Position numbers and translations under genes: made by a program. Positions 45,331 through 57,775 of a stretch of 64,000 nt of DNA are shown here, one piece after another. The stretch is taken from the NCBI GenBank assembly GCA_014607495.2, contig CP053150.1, forward strand, positions 11,180,495 to 11,244,494, written 5' to 3'. The notes beneath the pieces were generated by a model. It saw nothing but the letters and a program-made list of their open reading frames with translations. It was not told where the DNA came from and ran no database searches. Within the stretch, counting starts at the first letter, position 1. Each line of letters starts with the position of its first letter. The stretch comes from Carposina sasakii (taxonomy: Eukaryota > Arthropoda > Insecta > Lepidoptera > Carposinidae).

Positions 45331-47094
45331 CGCTTACTTAGAAACATCCTTTTGTAAATGCAACGCTGTATTGTTTACCTAAATCACTGTGAAATTTACA
45401 TCAAGCTACTGTAATTTGCAAGCCATACTGTAACGCAATTTCATTCGTAACGTTCATTAATCATTCCCCAGTTCCAGAACATAACGATACGGGATATTGT
45501 TAACTGCGTGTCTACAAACTAATCAGGGGAGTAGAGATCTACCGGCTCCGCAAAGGATGAATATTCATAAGTATAATTACTAGTTAAACCACAGGTGTTA
45601 GTACAGCCTGTGTACTGCAATACTGGCACTGCATATTATATGGGGTTTCGCTCCATGAATATATCTACCCTGGTAGAGTTTTATTATTCTATTAGAATAT
45701 TTCAAATCGACATTAACTTATGATTATCAGTGTTTATTAATAGCATGGTCTATAATAGAAACAACATCCGGCTTACTAGAGGTTGACACAAGAATGGAAA
45801 AGAATAGTGTAGTGAGGTTAGTGTCAAGCACGTGGCCGTTCTATTCCTATACAACGGATTAATTAATTCAGTTAATTTCGGAATACCTTGTGCATCTTAT
45901 ACTCCCTGAGGCACGTGCATGCCTTTCAAATTCATACACCCAGTACGTTGTCCGCCAGTCAGCCACTCGGTAATGAAAGAGTTAAGTTTCTTTATCTCAA
46001 TGCAGAGTACCTATAACAAAAATATTACGATGCTTTTGTTACGTATGCACACATTTAATTATGCCCGAACAATTTGTATAAACTTTGGCAAGTGAAATAC
46101 TGGTTATTTTGTTTGCCAACATTTGTTAACATTATAATCTTTGGCGAATAAGACAGAAAATTTTAAAGCTAAGAAACAAAAATGCATTCTCTAGGTTGCG
46201 GAAAAACTGTCGTCAGCGCGGAATATAAAGTTAAAATGCATTTAAGATTTGAGTCAGAGAAATTAAATATGACAATGAGATTTACTCGAAAAATTCATGA
46301 TAACACGATGGAACATCCAACGCAATGGCACTCGTTCTGCATTTCCGTATTTGCCTGGCTGTCACCCACACCCTGTATATGTGCCGATCTTTAAAAAAAT
46401 ATACCTACTTGCAGATACACGATATTATTAATTTATGGCCTAGGTTAATAATATATTTAAATTGTTATTGCTAGGTAATTACAGTTAATAGACATTAGAA
46501 CAGAACAAGAAAAACCGTATATGAAAAAACCATACTTAAAAAGTGTTAAATATAATTTAATCTCAATATATTTATGTTAGATTCAAGCATAAACTTAATA
46601 TCTACTTACGTTAGTAAGAACTTACATTATCATCTCCTTACTCATTTAGGAAGTAGCTACGAAACTCACTTCCTTTACAACTTTGAGATAGAAATTACTC
46701 TTTTATTGTCCGACTTTAGCGAAGACTCGAAGGCATTAATTAATTAAAGGCTAAAAAGAAACCGCAGTAAATCTAACAGTAAAACGTACAATTAAAATAA
46801 GTGCATTTTATAACAGGATTGTTTGGAATTCACTAGAAATATGCTGGCTTCGGTAAATGAGTGGGTATGTACCTAAGTTTTATAGAGATATCGTGGAATA
46901 TGGAGGACCACTTTAGTGCCATTACAGACATGTCTGATATAAGTGCACTAACAGGACCCCGATTTTTGCATCCCTCGACATTATCTATTAACTCGACATG
47001 TTCATACAAACAAATAATTGTATTATATTGGACAAATAAAACGAACTATGAACAGCTGATACTATAGCTGACAATAGCATTCTTGCGTAGCTTT
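45331..47094. other. Intergenic, low-repeat
   Basis: A solo end of MITE family C ('cgtatttgcctggctgtcac' to 'accctgtata') lies at 46338-46380. 45420-46300 and 46600-46860 are of balanced composition and free of other repeats; they are candidate regulatory sequence. No coding exon recognised. Confidence 0.4.
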
Positions 47095-47135
47095 TACGAG
47101 TACTATCAAATCTGCTAGATTTGATAGTACTCGTA
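47095..47135. repeat. Perfect 17-bp hairpin
   Basis: 'tacgagtactatcaaat' (47095-47111), a 7-nt loop, then its exact reverse complement (47119-47135). It lies 25 bp left of MITE family B copy 7. It lacks a flanking T-run and sits in no recognised transcript. Confidence 0.8.
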
Positions 47136-47160
47136 CCTAGGTGTTCGGCAGCATTATAGA

Positions 47161-47548
47161 TATACAGGATGATTTTTGGTCGTAAACGTTCCCGATAACT
47201 ACGAAATCTCCTCATCATCACGATCATTTTTCTCCATGGAAGCATACCCGGGAAGTGTCTGGTTTCCAAAATATTAGGGTCCAAAGTTGAGTAAATAGAC
47301 TGCGTTTTTCTGCATAAATGCACATTGACGCGTGTAGCAAGATTTTTCACGAGAAATAATTAATATCTGTCTATGAAAAAACTAGCATAAACACTGAACA
47401 CTATAAAGTTCGCACGATCGAGTAATAATTTTTTTCAAAAAAAATTTACATCGTTTCCTAGCATTTCTTTTGGCATAAACTTACTTTTTTTGATGTATAG
47501 AGTACGTACTCGTCGTTAAGGGTGGCAACGAAAAAACACCCACTGTAC
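47161..47548. mobile_element. MITE family B, copy 7
   Basis: 'tatacaggatgatttttggt' to 'cacccactgtaca'. Orientation as copies 3 and 6. The 120-residue minus-strand frame across its left part is a repeat artefact also partly seen in copy 5. Confidence 0.85.
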
Positions 47549-48349
47549 ATAACACTACGGAAAATATAAAATTACCGAAATCTGCCATTTTGTATGTAGA
47601 TTTGTATAGACAAATAAGTCGGAACTAATGTTTCGAGGAACACGAGAATCGGGACTTCGTTGATACGAGTATAAGGCTGCAGGTAGACTGAAGACATACT
47701 AACAAGGCTTATATTTAAACCAAACTGCCGCCACGCCATGTCTTTTGGTTATTACGTTATTACCTTTTGATTATTTTTCTTATCAATTTGACAAGTAATG
47801 AAATTTGAACTAATTGAGTGCTTCATATTTATAATATTACAGTTTATACATGTATATAGAAACGGCGATTTGGTCTAAATGTGGTAACAAAACTACAAGA
47901 TCATAAAGGAGATGCCACATCCACGTTTAGCATAGCGGGAACAGATGTAGAAGATCAGTGACAAGTAGCTAGCAGCCTGAGGGAATGCCCAAATTCCTTA
48001 GTGGACTCTTACAACATGCACGGAAGAAGATGCAGCTGATGTACTCTAGTTAAGCCCCGCATCAGCATATTACTTAAAACTCATATTCTTTTAGTGCAGA
48101 AATTTAGGTCTTTCGTTCTGCTCTACTTGGGTATAAGCAATATTACCCATTTCCTTTGTAAAATTGCTATATCTACCTTAAATTAATTAAATATAATTGG
48201 GCTTTGTTAACGTACCTGTATAACGTATCATACGTATATCATTATCAAATAACCCATACACGGAGCATGTTATTGAATATGTTTATGAAAATTTACTTTT
48301 TTGTTTGAGTTTTCATAATGTTTTACTGATACGTTTTGTGTGGTGAGAA
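47549..48349. other. Region upstream of aldehyde oxidase, with family D copy 4
   Basis: 47880-48068 is a family D copy ('tttagcatagcgggaac', 'gacaagtagctagcagcctg', 'acaacatgcacggaag', 'aagccccgcatcagcat'). 48069-48349 should contain the aldehyde oxidase promoter and 5' UTR; no clear TATA box is visible. A minimal upstream ORF (ATG TTT TAC TGA, 48318-48329) lies 20 nt before the start codon, if that stretch is transcribed. Confidence 0.45.
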
Positions 48350-51300
48350 ATGGATCGTGTATATTTTAAAATTAATGGCAAAAAGTTCAGTGGTAAGTAC
48401 AAATTATACAAAAATATTGGCGATAAAAATAGTAACCATTTTGATAATTTTACGAAATATCATGTTTTTTTAGAATAAATACAGGGTGTTTGTGACAGCT
48501 AGGCAAATATTGATACCATGACTGCAGACCATGATTCTGAGGCGGAAAACTGAAAATTTTCTCAGGAAAATTCCAAAATTTTCCGACTTTTTTCATATTT
48601 TGAGGAAAAAATAGTTTAGTTCGTTTGATTAGGCCTTAAATAATGACTTAAAAATAAAATTTTAACCAAAAGATGATTTTCCAAAAAAAAGATGCCCTCA
48701 AAAAAGTTCAAATAACTGATCAACCCTAAAGGAAAGTAACAAGTGATCCAAAAAACAGCAATATGTCACACAATACCCAATAAGCCCATTTAAATAGTTA
48801 CAGGATCGCCCGATACAATTGGCGCGGAGAGCAAAGATTACTGATAATCAAATCAAAAATACATTTCCTGCGAGTAATAACACTGTAGTATAATTAAACA
48901 CAATGGTACTTGTTCAGCATTTCAGTATTTGCCTGGCTGTCACCCACATCCTGTATACAATATACACATTAGTCTGGTGATGACAAAAAATATGGTTCAA
49001 TATCACATTTACGGGTATTAGAAAACACTTTAATCCAATTGAGATAGGTCGATTTTCCATCACGTATTTTGACATGCTCCTGTTATTTTATTTACAGCAG
49101 GTAGCGAGTTCTCAGCAGACACTACCCTGAACGAGTTCATTCGCCGCCATGCGGAGCTGCGCGGGACCAAGTACATGTGTCTGGAGGGAGGTTGCGGCGC
49201 CTGCGTCGTCACTGTGCGCGCCCGGCATCCCGTCACTGGGAAACTTGAAATATTCTCAGTCAATTCCGTAAGCATACTCGTAAATGTACATAATATGGCG
49301 CAGATGGTATTGACGCATACGCAACATAGGTTCAGGATTTGAATAGCTGCACATGCAAACATACATACATATAATCACGCCTTTATCCCTTACGGGATGG
49401 CAGAGCACCAAGAGCACTTCTGACCTGCACATGCAAACATTGATAATAATATGATTACATATTATGGGAGGCCTATGTACAGTAGATTTCCTATGGCTGT
49501 AATGTTGAGAGAAGATGATTATTAAACTTTTGTTTTCATTATTATCTGTATACCTATTATTATTATTATTTGTATCTCTTTTGAAATTCTCGGGACTACA
49601 GAGTCCCGGTCTTTTGAGAGGCGTGCATCGGGCCGTAGCCAAGATGTAGAGGCCCTTTTAAGAGAACTTTAATATGGTGTGGGATACATATAACGGATAC
49701 CATGGCCGAACGCACAATATGATACACCCGGCGATGGTCCCCGCCATGTGCAAGATTATTAGAGTGCAGAGCTCTGTCATGCGATAGGAAACAAGGTTAT
49801 GGGCTATGGGGCTGAATTTTGGATGGGGTTGTAAAATCGGGCTATTGAAGGAGACTAACGGACGCCTGCCATTACAACCAAGTCTCATAATTGTTAGGTG
49901 GCAGGCGGTGACTCGCCACCCTCGAGCTGTCATAGCTCTCGCGTCTCCACTCTGCCCGGCCGGCGAAGGCAAGGCAGAGGCGGGGGAACTGTTCCTCGTC
50001 AGACCTCACGCCGGAAATGAGGAACAGGGTCTTCCCCCGGGAGCATTTCAAGCTGCCCTGTGGGCTTATTATTATTATTATTACCTGTGCTTATTATACC
50101 TACGATATAAGACCTTAGAGATCATTCAGGCTAATGTGCTTGTAATCTTATATCTTTCCTTTCACTATTAACTTATTTATTATTTTATCTCATATCATCA
50201 ATGTTTAATTATTTTTCTGTTTACAGTGTCTCGTGGCGGTCATGTCTTGTGACGGCTGGGAAGTCGTGACTATTGAAGGTATTGGCAACAGAAGGGACGG
50301 ATATAACATCATTCAATCGAGACTTAACCATTTCTTTGGTTCACAATGTGGTTATTGTTCACCCGGATTTGTTATGAGCATGTATAGGTGAGTTGAAATG
50401 CAATATAATGCCGTTCACACTACAAACAAATTATACAAAGTACAAGCGATAATGATTTAAATAATTACTTCTCGTGCTATTTTTACAGCTTGGTACAAAA
50501 CAGCGACCGCCATTTGACTCAGAAGGAAATAGAAAATTCTTTTGGTAGTAATTTATGTAGATGTACAGGATACCGACCTATTTTAGAAGCTTTTAAATCA
50601 TTTGCTATAGATTCAGATAAAACACTTCTAAATAAAGTTAAAGATATTGAAGATATTACATTAAAAGTTTGTCCTAAATATGGAAACAAGTGTGGAGGAA
50701 CATGTTATAGTAAAGAAGAAGATGCTGAAAATGATGATTGGTGTCTCATAGATATACCTATAAACGATCTAATAATTAAACCGCAGTTACCAAAGAAAGT
50801 GTATCTAAATGACGGCAGAGTATGGTATGCTGTAAATAATGTTAAGTCCATATTTAAAGCTCTTGAAGAAAACCGTGATAAAGAATATATGTTACTTGCT
50901 GGAAATACTGGGAAAGGTAAGAAATTCTACAACTAAAGTGACCTAAATTAAGGACAGAAGTAATTTTATTAAATTAGAGTCAGCAATAATAATCAAATTA
51001 ATTTTATTTCAAGGTGTACGACCGATCCTTTTCTACCCTAAAGTTTTAATAGATATTAGCAAAGTTGCAGAACTACGAACATATTTTATTGATGTCAATT
51101 TAGTTCTGGGAGCAAACATGACTCTTACTGATACCATGTCACTGTTCGATGAACTTTCAAAAACAAATGAGAACTTCTGGTATTTAAAGATTATGTATAA
51201 TCATCTTGACAGAGTAGCACATATACCTGTAAGAAATGTGAGTATGAATACAAGGTAATGTTATAAATTAGAGCATTGCGTTTTGGCATCTTTGTGTGAT

Positions 51301-54300
51301 CTGATGACTTCATAAGGTAAATATATTTTTCGCTAATAAATTATACAAGGAGAAATAATAATGTAATTTAATAGGTTTTTTTTCTGACTCATACATAATA
51401 TAAAATCTTAATTTACTTTACTACGTATTATATATTTTCAGATCGGCACATTAGCTGGGAATTTGTTGACAAAATATAAATACCCAGATTTTCAATCCGA
51501 CATATTTCTTTTGTTTGAATGTATTGGAGCCACAGTAACTATAGGTACGAGTATGATGCTGACGCTGTCTTTTCTTGTACTCTATTCAAAGTTTAATTAT
51601 TCAAAATATTGAAATATTGATGTTTTATTAAATGTAATTATATTCTTTTGCCTTGTCTACAGTTGATCAACAAGAACAGCAACGTCAAATAACTTTGACG
51701 GAATTTTTAAAAAGTGACATAAGGGGAAGCGTATTGACGCAAATTAAGTTACCACCTCTATCGAGACGTTACGAATTAGTTACATATAAGGTAAGAACTA
51801 TGGAAGTATCCTATTTTTTCTGCCATGTACCCATTCATTTAGGGTTAGCGCAATATGTACATTTCTTTTATAACCCCCTTTTATGCGACATATCGTTACT
51901 CACTTCCATTACACGCATATCGTATCTCACGCAGTCCATCTAACATATCTTTAGGTGTACCTGCCTCTTCCTCTATATTCCAGAGGTTATAGAGTCTATA
52001 ACCATCTACAATGATGTACCTGGATGTACCTCATATGTAACAATTTTTTAAAACTATGAAATAAAAAGTATCTTAATTTTATATTTTCTTTTAGATAACT
52101 ACCAGAGAACAAAATGCACACGCAGAAGTAAATGCCGCATTCTTGTTTAAATTTTCCCACGCACGAGGATTAATTGAAGAAGCGACTATAGTTTATGGAG
52201 GGATTTCTTCTCAGTTTTCTCATGCATATATGACCGAAAAGTACTTAAGAGGTCAATATATTTTTCACAATGAAGTTTTGCAGACTGTCTTGCATTATCT
52301 GGATAAGGAAATAAATCCAGATTATAATCCACCTGAGCCAGAACCTTGTGTAAGAAAAAAAATTGCATTAGGTCTTTTCTATAAGGTTTGCATTTGGTAC
52401 TTAAGTGCAGTTTTTTTAGTAATCACAGTATTCACATCTGAACTATTTAAATTGCTTTCAGTGTATCATAAAATTGTGTCCAAAAGACATACTCAATCCA
52501 TTTTATGAATCGGGTAGTACGACTACTTCACAAGACCGACCACCTATTAGTAAAAGCTATCAAGAATATGATATGAACAATAAAGAATTTCCTATCACAC
52601 AACCGCTTTTAAAAAAGGAAGGCATCATTCAATGTGCTGGAGAAGCATTATACAGTGATGATGTTCCAAAAATAAAAGATGAAGTGTATGCATCTTTCGT
52701 GCTATCTACTATAGCTAAAGGTACTATAGAATCGATTGATGTTTCTGAAGCAATGGTAATGATTATTTTATATATTTATTTATTTGATCATTCCACACAA
52801 CTCCAGGGATTTTATAAATAACATCATACTCGTATATTTCAGAAAATAGACGGCGTTTTTGCAGTCTTTACTTCAATTGATATTCCTGGCATAAACAGTT
52901 TTATTCGCTCAGATTTTAGTTTATATTTCGAAAACGAAGAGTTACTGGCCAGTGAAAATATAAGGTTTTATAATCAACCCGTCGCGATAGTTGTTGCCCA
53001 AACTATGGTTTTATCTATGCAAGCAACGAAGTTCGTCAGAGTGAAATATAAAAATATTTCACAACATCCTGTTGTATTTACGTTTGATGATGCAATAAAC
53101 GCACCAAAACAAGAAAATAGACTTGTACCTTACATGGGTATCACCCCAACGAATAGAGGGTTTAATATTCAAAAAGTGATTAAAGGGAGATTTTACTCTC
53201 CTCGGCAGTATCATTGTATGATGGAATTACATTCTTGTGTAGCAATACCGGTAGATGATGGATTTGAAATACACAGTGCTTCTCAATTTATGGATAAAAC
53301 ACAGGCTGTGATAGCGCAAATATTAAAAATACCTGAAAACTTGTAAGTTACCTTAGATGATATAATTAAATTAAAGTCTATAAATCTATCAGTTAACTTA
53401 ACCACATTATTTTTTAGAGTCATAGTCAAAACAAGAAGATGTGGGGGAGGATTTGGTTGTAAAATAAGTAGAAATAACTTTGCTGCCTGTGGATCTGCAT
53501 TAGTAGCTAGTAAGCTTAATAAGCCCTGCCGAATAATAATGCCCTTGCCAGATATAATGCGAGCTACAGGAAAAAGGCCAAACGCGAGATTAGACTACGA
53601 GGTAAATTGCAACTTGATATACAGGGTTAATTTTAAAACATCAATAACCTCGCAGGTCTAGATAGCTAAAATCATAAACAATAACATTTGTTCTACGAGT
53701 TTTATCATAACTCAATACATTATTTAAAAATAATTTTCCATGCTTTTATTGTACTGTCGTGACATTTGTAAGTCTATGTTGCATTAGTAGGTATATGAAA
53801 AGGTTGACGCCCGCGATCGCGCGCGCCTCTGTATTATGTACAGACTTAAGAACATTCAGAGGTAATATTAAATTGATATTTATTTTATATGAAAGTAAAA
53901 TGTGACAAATTATCAAAACTCGTAGAACAAATGTTGTTGTTTATGATGGTAGCTACCTAGTCTTGCGAGGTTATTGATGTTTTAAAATTAACCATGTATA
54001 CTAAAATCCAAACACAAATACATACCCATGACATCAACATATATATATTTCGTATATTTTCAGGTGGGTGTAGATTTGAATGGCCAAATCCAATATATGG
54101 ATGCGGTATTTTACGTAAATGATGGATTTTCAAGGAACGAAAATCAAAATCCATATTCGACTAGTTCATTGATGAATTGTTATGATGCTAGTCGCTGGAA
54201 AGTTGATAATTTCGGTGTACTGACAGATACTCCAACAAACTGCTTTATGCGTGCTCCAGGTATTTGTCTGCTTTTTTACAAATTATTTACCTATAGGTAT

Positions 54301-56163
54301 AGCGTATTTTTACATAACTCTTTATTCACTAATAACACTATTTTTATTAATAATAAATTATTTATACTGGTCATCATGATTTTGGGTAACATTGAAAATT
54401 ATTTGTTATTTAGGAGGCTTAGAAGGCATATCTGGTATTGAACATATCATGGAACACATTGCAAAGGAAGTAAATAGAGATCCAGTTCAAATTCGTCTAG
54501 CAAATTATCGTTCTAATGATAATGAACTTCCTTCAATAGTACCTATGTTCTTAAAAAAAATCAATTATTACCGAAGAATCGAGGATGCACATAAATTCAA
54601 CTGTAATAATCGCTGGAAAAAACGAGCTCTTAGAATGGCTAACATGGCATTTCCTACAGCGTATATAGGAAACTACGGTGCTCTCGTATCTGTTTATCAT
54701 GGAGATGGTAGCGTAGTTATTAATGTCGGTGGCATTGAAATTGGACAAGGAATCTTTACAAAAGTAGCTCAAGCGGCAGCAAATGAGTTTGGTATCCCAG
54801 TGAGTAAAGTTGCTGTACTGCCTGGATTGAATTTTGCTACTCCTAATAACTTTGCAACTGCATCAAGTATCACAACCGAATGTTGCGCTCTGGCAGTAAT
54901 AAGATCATGTGACCAGATTAATGCTCGTTTAGCTCCGGTAAGGGCAAGCATGCCTAATGCAACCTGGGAAGAAATAGTATTTCAAGCAGACGCTCAAGGT
55001 ATATTACTACAAGCAAATTATCTAACAAGTCAAAATGACCCTCAATTGACTAATTATTCAATATTTGGCGTTGCGGTTACGGAAGTAGAAATAGATATGT
55101 TAACAGGGATGAAATGGATTGTTAGAGCTGATGTGTTTGAAGATGCTGGCCGCAGTATTAATCCGGCGTTGGATATTGGTCAAGTAAGTTTGTCGAGTCA
55201 GTTGTGTTTATGAAAAGATCATAACATATGTATAATTGAATGAGTAAATATATGAACACATTTCAGGTAGAAGGAGCTTTTGTGCAAGCTTTATCATTAT
55301 GGGGCATGGAAAATACTGTCTACAATGAGCATACTGGTGAAATATATACCGATCGTACGTGGAATTACAAAATCATTGGAGCAAAAGACATTCCTAACGA
55401 TTTCAGAGTATATTTAAGAAGAAATGCTCCCAATCCTGTCGGTGTATTAGGCTCGAAAGGTAAACTTTTACTAAAGTAACAACATAATATATTTCCATTG
55501 AATAGCATTAGCAACTTAGTATCAGTTTATTCCTGACTAGTGGACGCCGTGTGGATTGCTGAAAAAACAAAAAGTTGAAATTATCCGGGATAAAAATATT
55601 TTCCCGGGATAAAAGTAGTCTGTGTGTTAATCCAGAGTGTCAACTAACTTCATACTAAATTTTATTGAAATTGCTCCAGCCGTTTTTACGTGAAAAAGTA
55701 ACAAATATTCATCCATCCATCCATCTATCCATCCATCCATCCATCTATCTATCTATCCATCCATACTTACAAACTTCGCGTTTATAACTAAATAAGATTT
55801 ATATCTAAAAATGTATATAAAGGTGCAAATTTGAAGTATAACAATATTTTCAGCTGTGGGTGAACCACCTATTTGCATGGGCCATGTACTTGTCGATACC
55901 GTAAGAGTTGCGGTGGAAGCTTCGCGACATGACAGTGGATACGATACCAGTAAATTTCTTGATATATGTTAGTACCTATTCCAAATATTTGAATATTCAA
56001 AGATTTTATGGAGTTAATTAAAATTCAAAACATACAATCATAAAACAAGTTAGCTTGAAACGTTCAGTTATTCGTATTCTATTATTTTACAGCGGTTCCC
56101 GTGAACAATGAAAATATTATGAGAGCTGCTGATGTGAAGATTGAAGAATTCTTATTGTACTAA
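48350..56163 (+). CDS. Aox: Aldehyde oxidase, complete, 16 coding exons
   Basis: Exons: 48350-48392, 49101-49267, 50227-50387, 50489-50916, 51014-51237, 51442-51544, 51663-51790, 52095-52385, 52462-52755, 52843-53342, 53418-53601, 54064-54259, 54414-55183, 55267-55459, 55854-55949, 56093-56163. They join in frame to 1282 residues, as expected for the family. Cys 41, 46, 49, 71 and Cys 111, 114, 147, 149 ([15 protein letters not shown]) bind the two [2Fe-2S] clusters; AGNTGKG (261-267) and IGTLAGN (342-348) mark the FAD domain. The molybdopterin part has GEALYSDD (575-582), Q658, CGGGFGCK (788-795), RAPG (904-907), GGIEIGQG (1012-1019) and catalytic E1231 in AVGEPP. Ile796 stands where xanthine dehydrogenase has its substrate Glu, and RAPG replaces the dehydrogenase-type FRGFG, favouring aldehyde oxidase. 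It oxidises aldehydes to acids in the cytosol; moth relatives degrade odorant and pheromone aldehydes or plant and insecticide aldehydes, but tissue and substrate are unknown here. NQPVA (657-661) departs from the usual GQPxG. Confidence 0.95.
48479..48957. mobile_element. MITE family C, copy 2, in aldehyde oxidase intron 1
   Basis: Inverted ends: left 'atacagggtgtttgtgacag' and 'ctaggcaaatattga'; right, read inward, 'atacaggatgtgggtgacag' and 'ccaggcaaatactga'. About 480 bp, no coding capacity. It fills most of intron 1 (48393-49100). Confidence 0.85.
49362..50095 (+). repeat. Repeat F fragment and GC-rich LINE-like 3' end in intron 2
   Basis: 49362-49430 is family F ('ataatcacgcctttatccct'). 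49565-50095 is a GC-rich block ('ctcgggactacagagtcccg', 'gagctgtcatagctctcgcg', 'cctcacgccggaaatgagg') ending in (TTA)n at 50066-50083, preceded by another (ATT)n near 49555. A GC-rich 3' UTR plus trinucleotide tail is typical of a 5'-truncated non-LTR insertion. The open frames over it on both strands are not supportable genes. Confidence 0.6.
53635..53995. mobile_element. Foldback element in aldehyde oxidase intron 11
   Basis: Left arm 53635-53709 ('ggttaattttaaaacatcaa', 'taacctcgcag', 'catttgttctacgagtttt') and right arm 53912-53995 are reverse complements with a few indels. The spacer is about 200 bp and includes 'cgcccgcgatcgcgcgcg'. It nearly fills intron 11 (53602-54063). Transcribed with the gene, it would fold into a ~75-84-bp hairpin within the intron. 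Confidence 0.85.
55537..55800 (+). repeat. Dispersed repeat family A, copy 8 (tail type 1) in intron 14
   Basis: Head 'ctagtggacgccgtgtgg' (a deletion has removed 'cgcgacttcgtccg'), then 'gggataaaaatattttcccg', an expanded (CATC/TATC)n run at 55690-55763 and the tail 'cgcgtttataa'. It lies inside aldehyde oxidase intron 14. Confidence 0.8.
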
Positions 56164-56269
56164 ACTTTTCGAATTCGTGTAGTGTACGAATTCGATATTT
56201 GCGAAACTTATTTACCAGACTTGCATAGAATTGTCCGAAGTACTCGTAGGTAGAGAAAAATTATACCAA

Positions 56270-56275
56270 AATAAA
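56270..56275 (+). promoter_or_regulatory. Poly(A) signal AATAAA of aldehyde oxidase
   Basis: The first canonical AATAAA after the stop codon, 107 nt downstream. Confidence 0.7.
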
Positions 56276-56889
56276 GAATATTTTTACGTAAGTAACTACA
56301 TAATATTAGATCAAAAACTGGAAAAAAGGCTGAACTTAACCTCATGTGTTATGCTATCAGAAAGACCTACAAATAAGAAATTTCCCGCCCATACAATGTA
56401 GAAAAGAATAGTTTAGCAATTTTGAACTTTGCTAATTTTGCTTCTGTGATTTTCAATGCAAGTGCTTATGATCTCACTTACCTAAAAGTAATATAACTTG
56501 CAATGTAGTTGTAATAAATTTTGCTCTGTGATTGTAATAATGTGTTTATGTACACAGGAAGATTCGCTTTGCCGGTCGTAAATCCGTTGGCTTGTACCTA
56601 TTCGGTTTTATTTGATTATAGGGAAGGCCGCGGCCACGGCGCCGGCCCGGATATAACCGGGTTTACTGCTTTACTAAATAACTAGGGTAACAATTATAGT
56701 TACTGAAAAGGCATCAAGTAAATAATTTTTTTAATTTTATTTATTCGATATAATATGTAACATTATAGAATAATCTAATTCGCTACATATAAATAATATC
56801 ACACAAAATATTTTGAAAATTAAACAATAGACAACAATTTTACTTTACAATACCAACAGCTTTGGCCTGTAAAATATTGTAAATATTGT
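56276..56889. other. Intergenic, GC-palindromic patch near 56620-56660
   Basis: 'ggccgcggccacggcgccgg' (56626-56645) is a rare GC patch in AT-rich sequence, followed by 'ataaccgggttta'. No gene. Confidence 0.4.
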
Positions 56890-57373
56890 CACTCTTGTGA
56901 ATTCATTCATTTGCACATGAAAACAAATCCAGCGTTTCAAAGACGACACTCAGCAACCGCAGAGCTCTGACCAGAGGTGAACGCGTCAACAAATTTGTTC
57001 TACCATACGCCGTCGTGAAGAGTCTATTAGTCCTAGTCCGCAAGTATATATTTGGTACCCACAAGCAACATTGCTCCAGAACCAATGAATTTACAACTTT
57101 GCCGCTTTGCCGCGTATTACTCTTAGCACATAAGTCGCCAAAGTTAGAAATCTCCTAACCTCTAACTGGTTATATCCTACCATACCTAAGACGAACAGCG
57201 TAGGATACATAAGAAGGTAATAAGGATAAACCCCATACAGTTTTAAATAGAGATACCTAGTGAACTTATTTTGTATGCGCTCCAACATGAGGACATATTT
57301 GGCTTCAGTTGGGGCCCATATAGCTGCGTTACTTTCCAATTGACTTCGTACTAATCTATCTATACATATAATA

Positions 57374-57774
57374 ATATTTTTTTTAAAACGAAGAACCGAC
57401 TTCCTCCCAAAACTCGACCTTACTAAAGTAAAATTTTACTAAATGGCAAATATATACATATTGCGTTAAGCCGTGTACGAAGTTTAGAAGGCATGATATT
57501 GTCAGATTTATATGCCAGCAAATGATTAAATAGGCCACATGTCAAAAGAGAGAAATGACTAGGCTTCGAAACTTTACGTCTGACAATATGATGATGATGA
57601 TGATAATGATGACCTCCGACTGATTTCGGTCATGGCGACCACTTCTACTCCTAGATATTACTAAGTTGGCGTTCATGCGCTCGGAGATGGCTTACATAGC
57701 CAATCTTCGCCACACATAAAAAAAACAAAAAAAACATACAGACTAATTGATAACCTCTCTTTTTTTAAGTCGGT
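57374..57774. repeat. AACCGAC-family element nested in family A copy 9
   Basis: Starts 'tttttttaaaacgaagaacc' and ends 'tttttttaagtcggttaaaa', with a (ATG)n run near 57587. It interrupts the family A tail: the intact copy at 23286 reads 'catataataaaaatgtaacg', whereas here 'catataata' and 'aaaaatgtaacgg' lie on either side. The first half matches 16996-17210. Confidence 0.8.
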
Positions 57775-57775
57775 T

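Noticed and set aside
46182..46394. 70-codon plus-strand frame
   Set aside because: Its C-terminal third is the end of a family C MITE; the remainder has no recognisable features.
46988..47350. 120-codon minus-strand open frame
   Set aside because: Mostly inside MITE family B; similar peptides arise from other copies purely because the repeat is shared, and most copies have stops.
49658..50171. Open frames of 104 and 121 codons on opposite strands
   Set aside because: Both lie in a GC-rich LINE-like 3' end within aldehyde oxidase intron 2; no domain.
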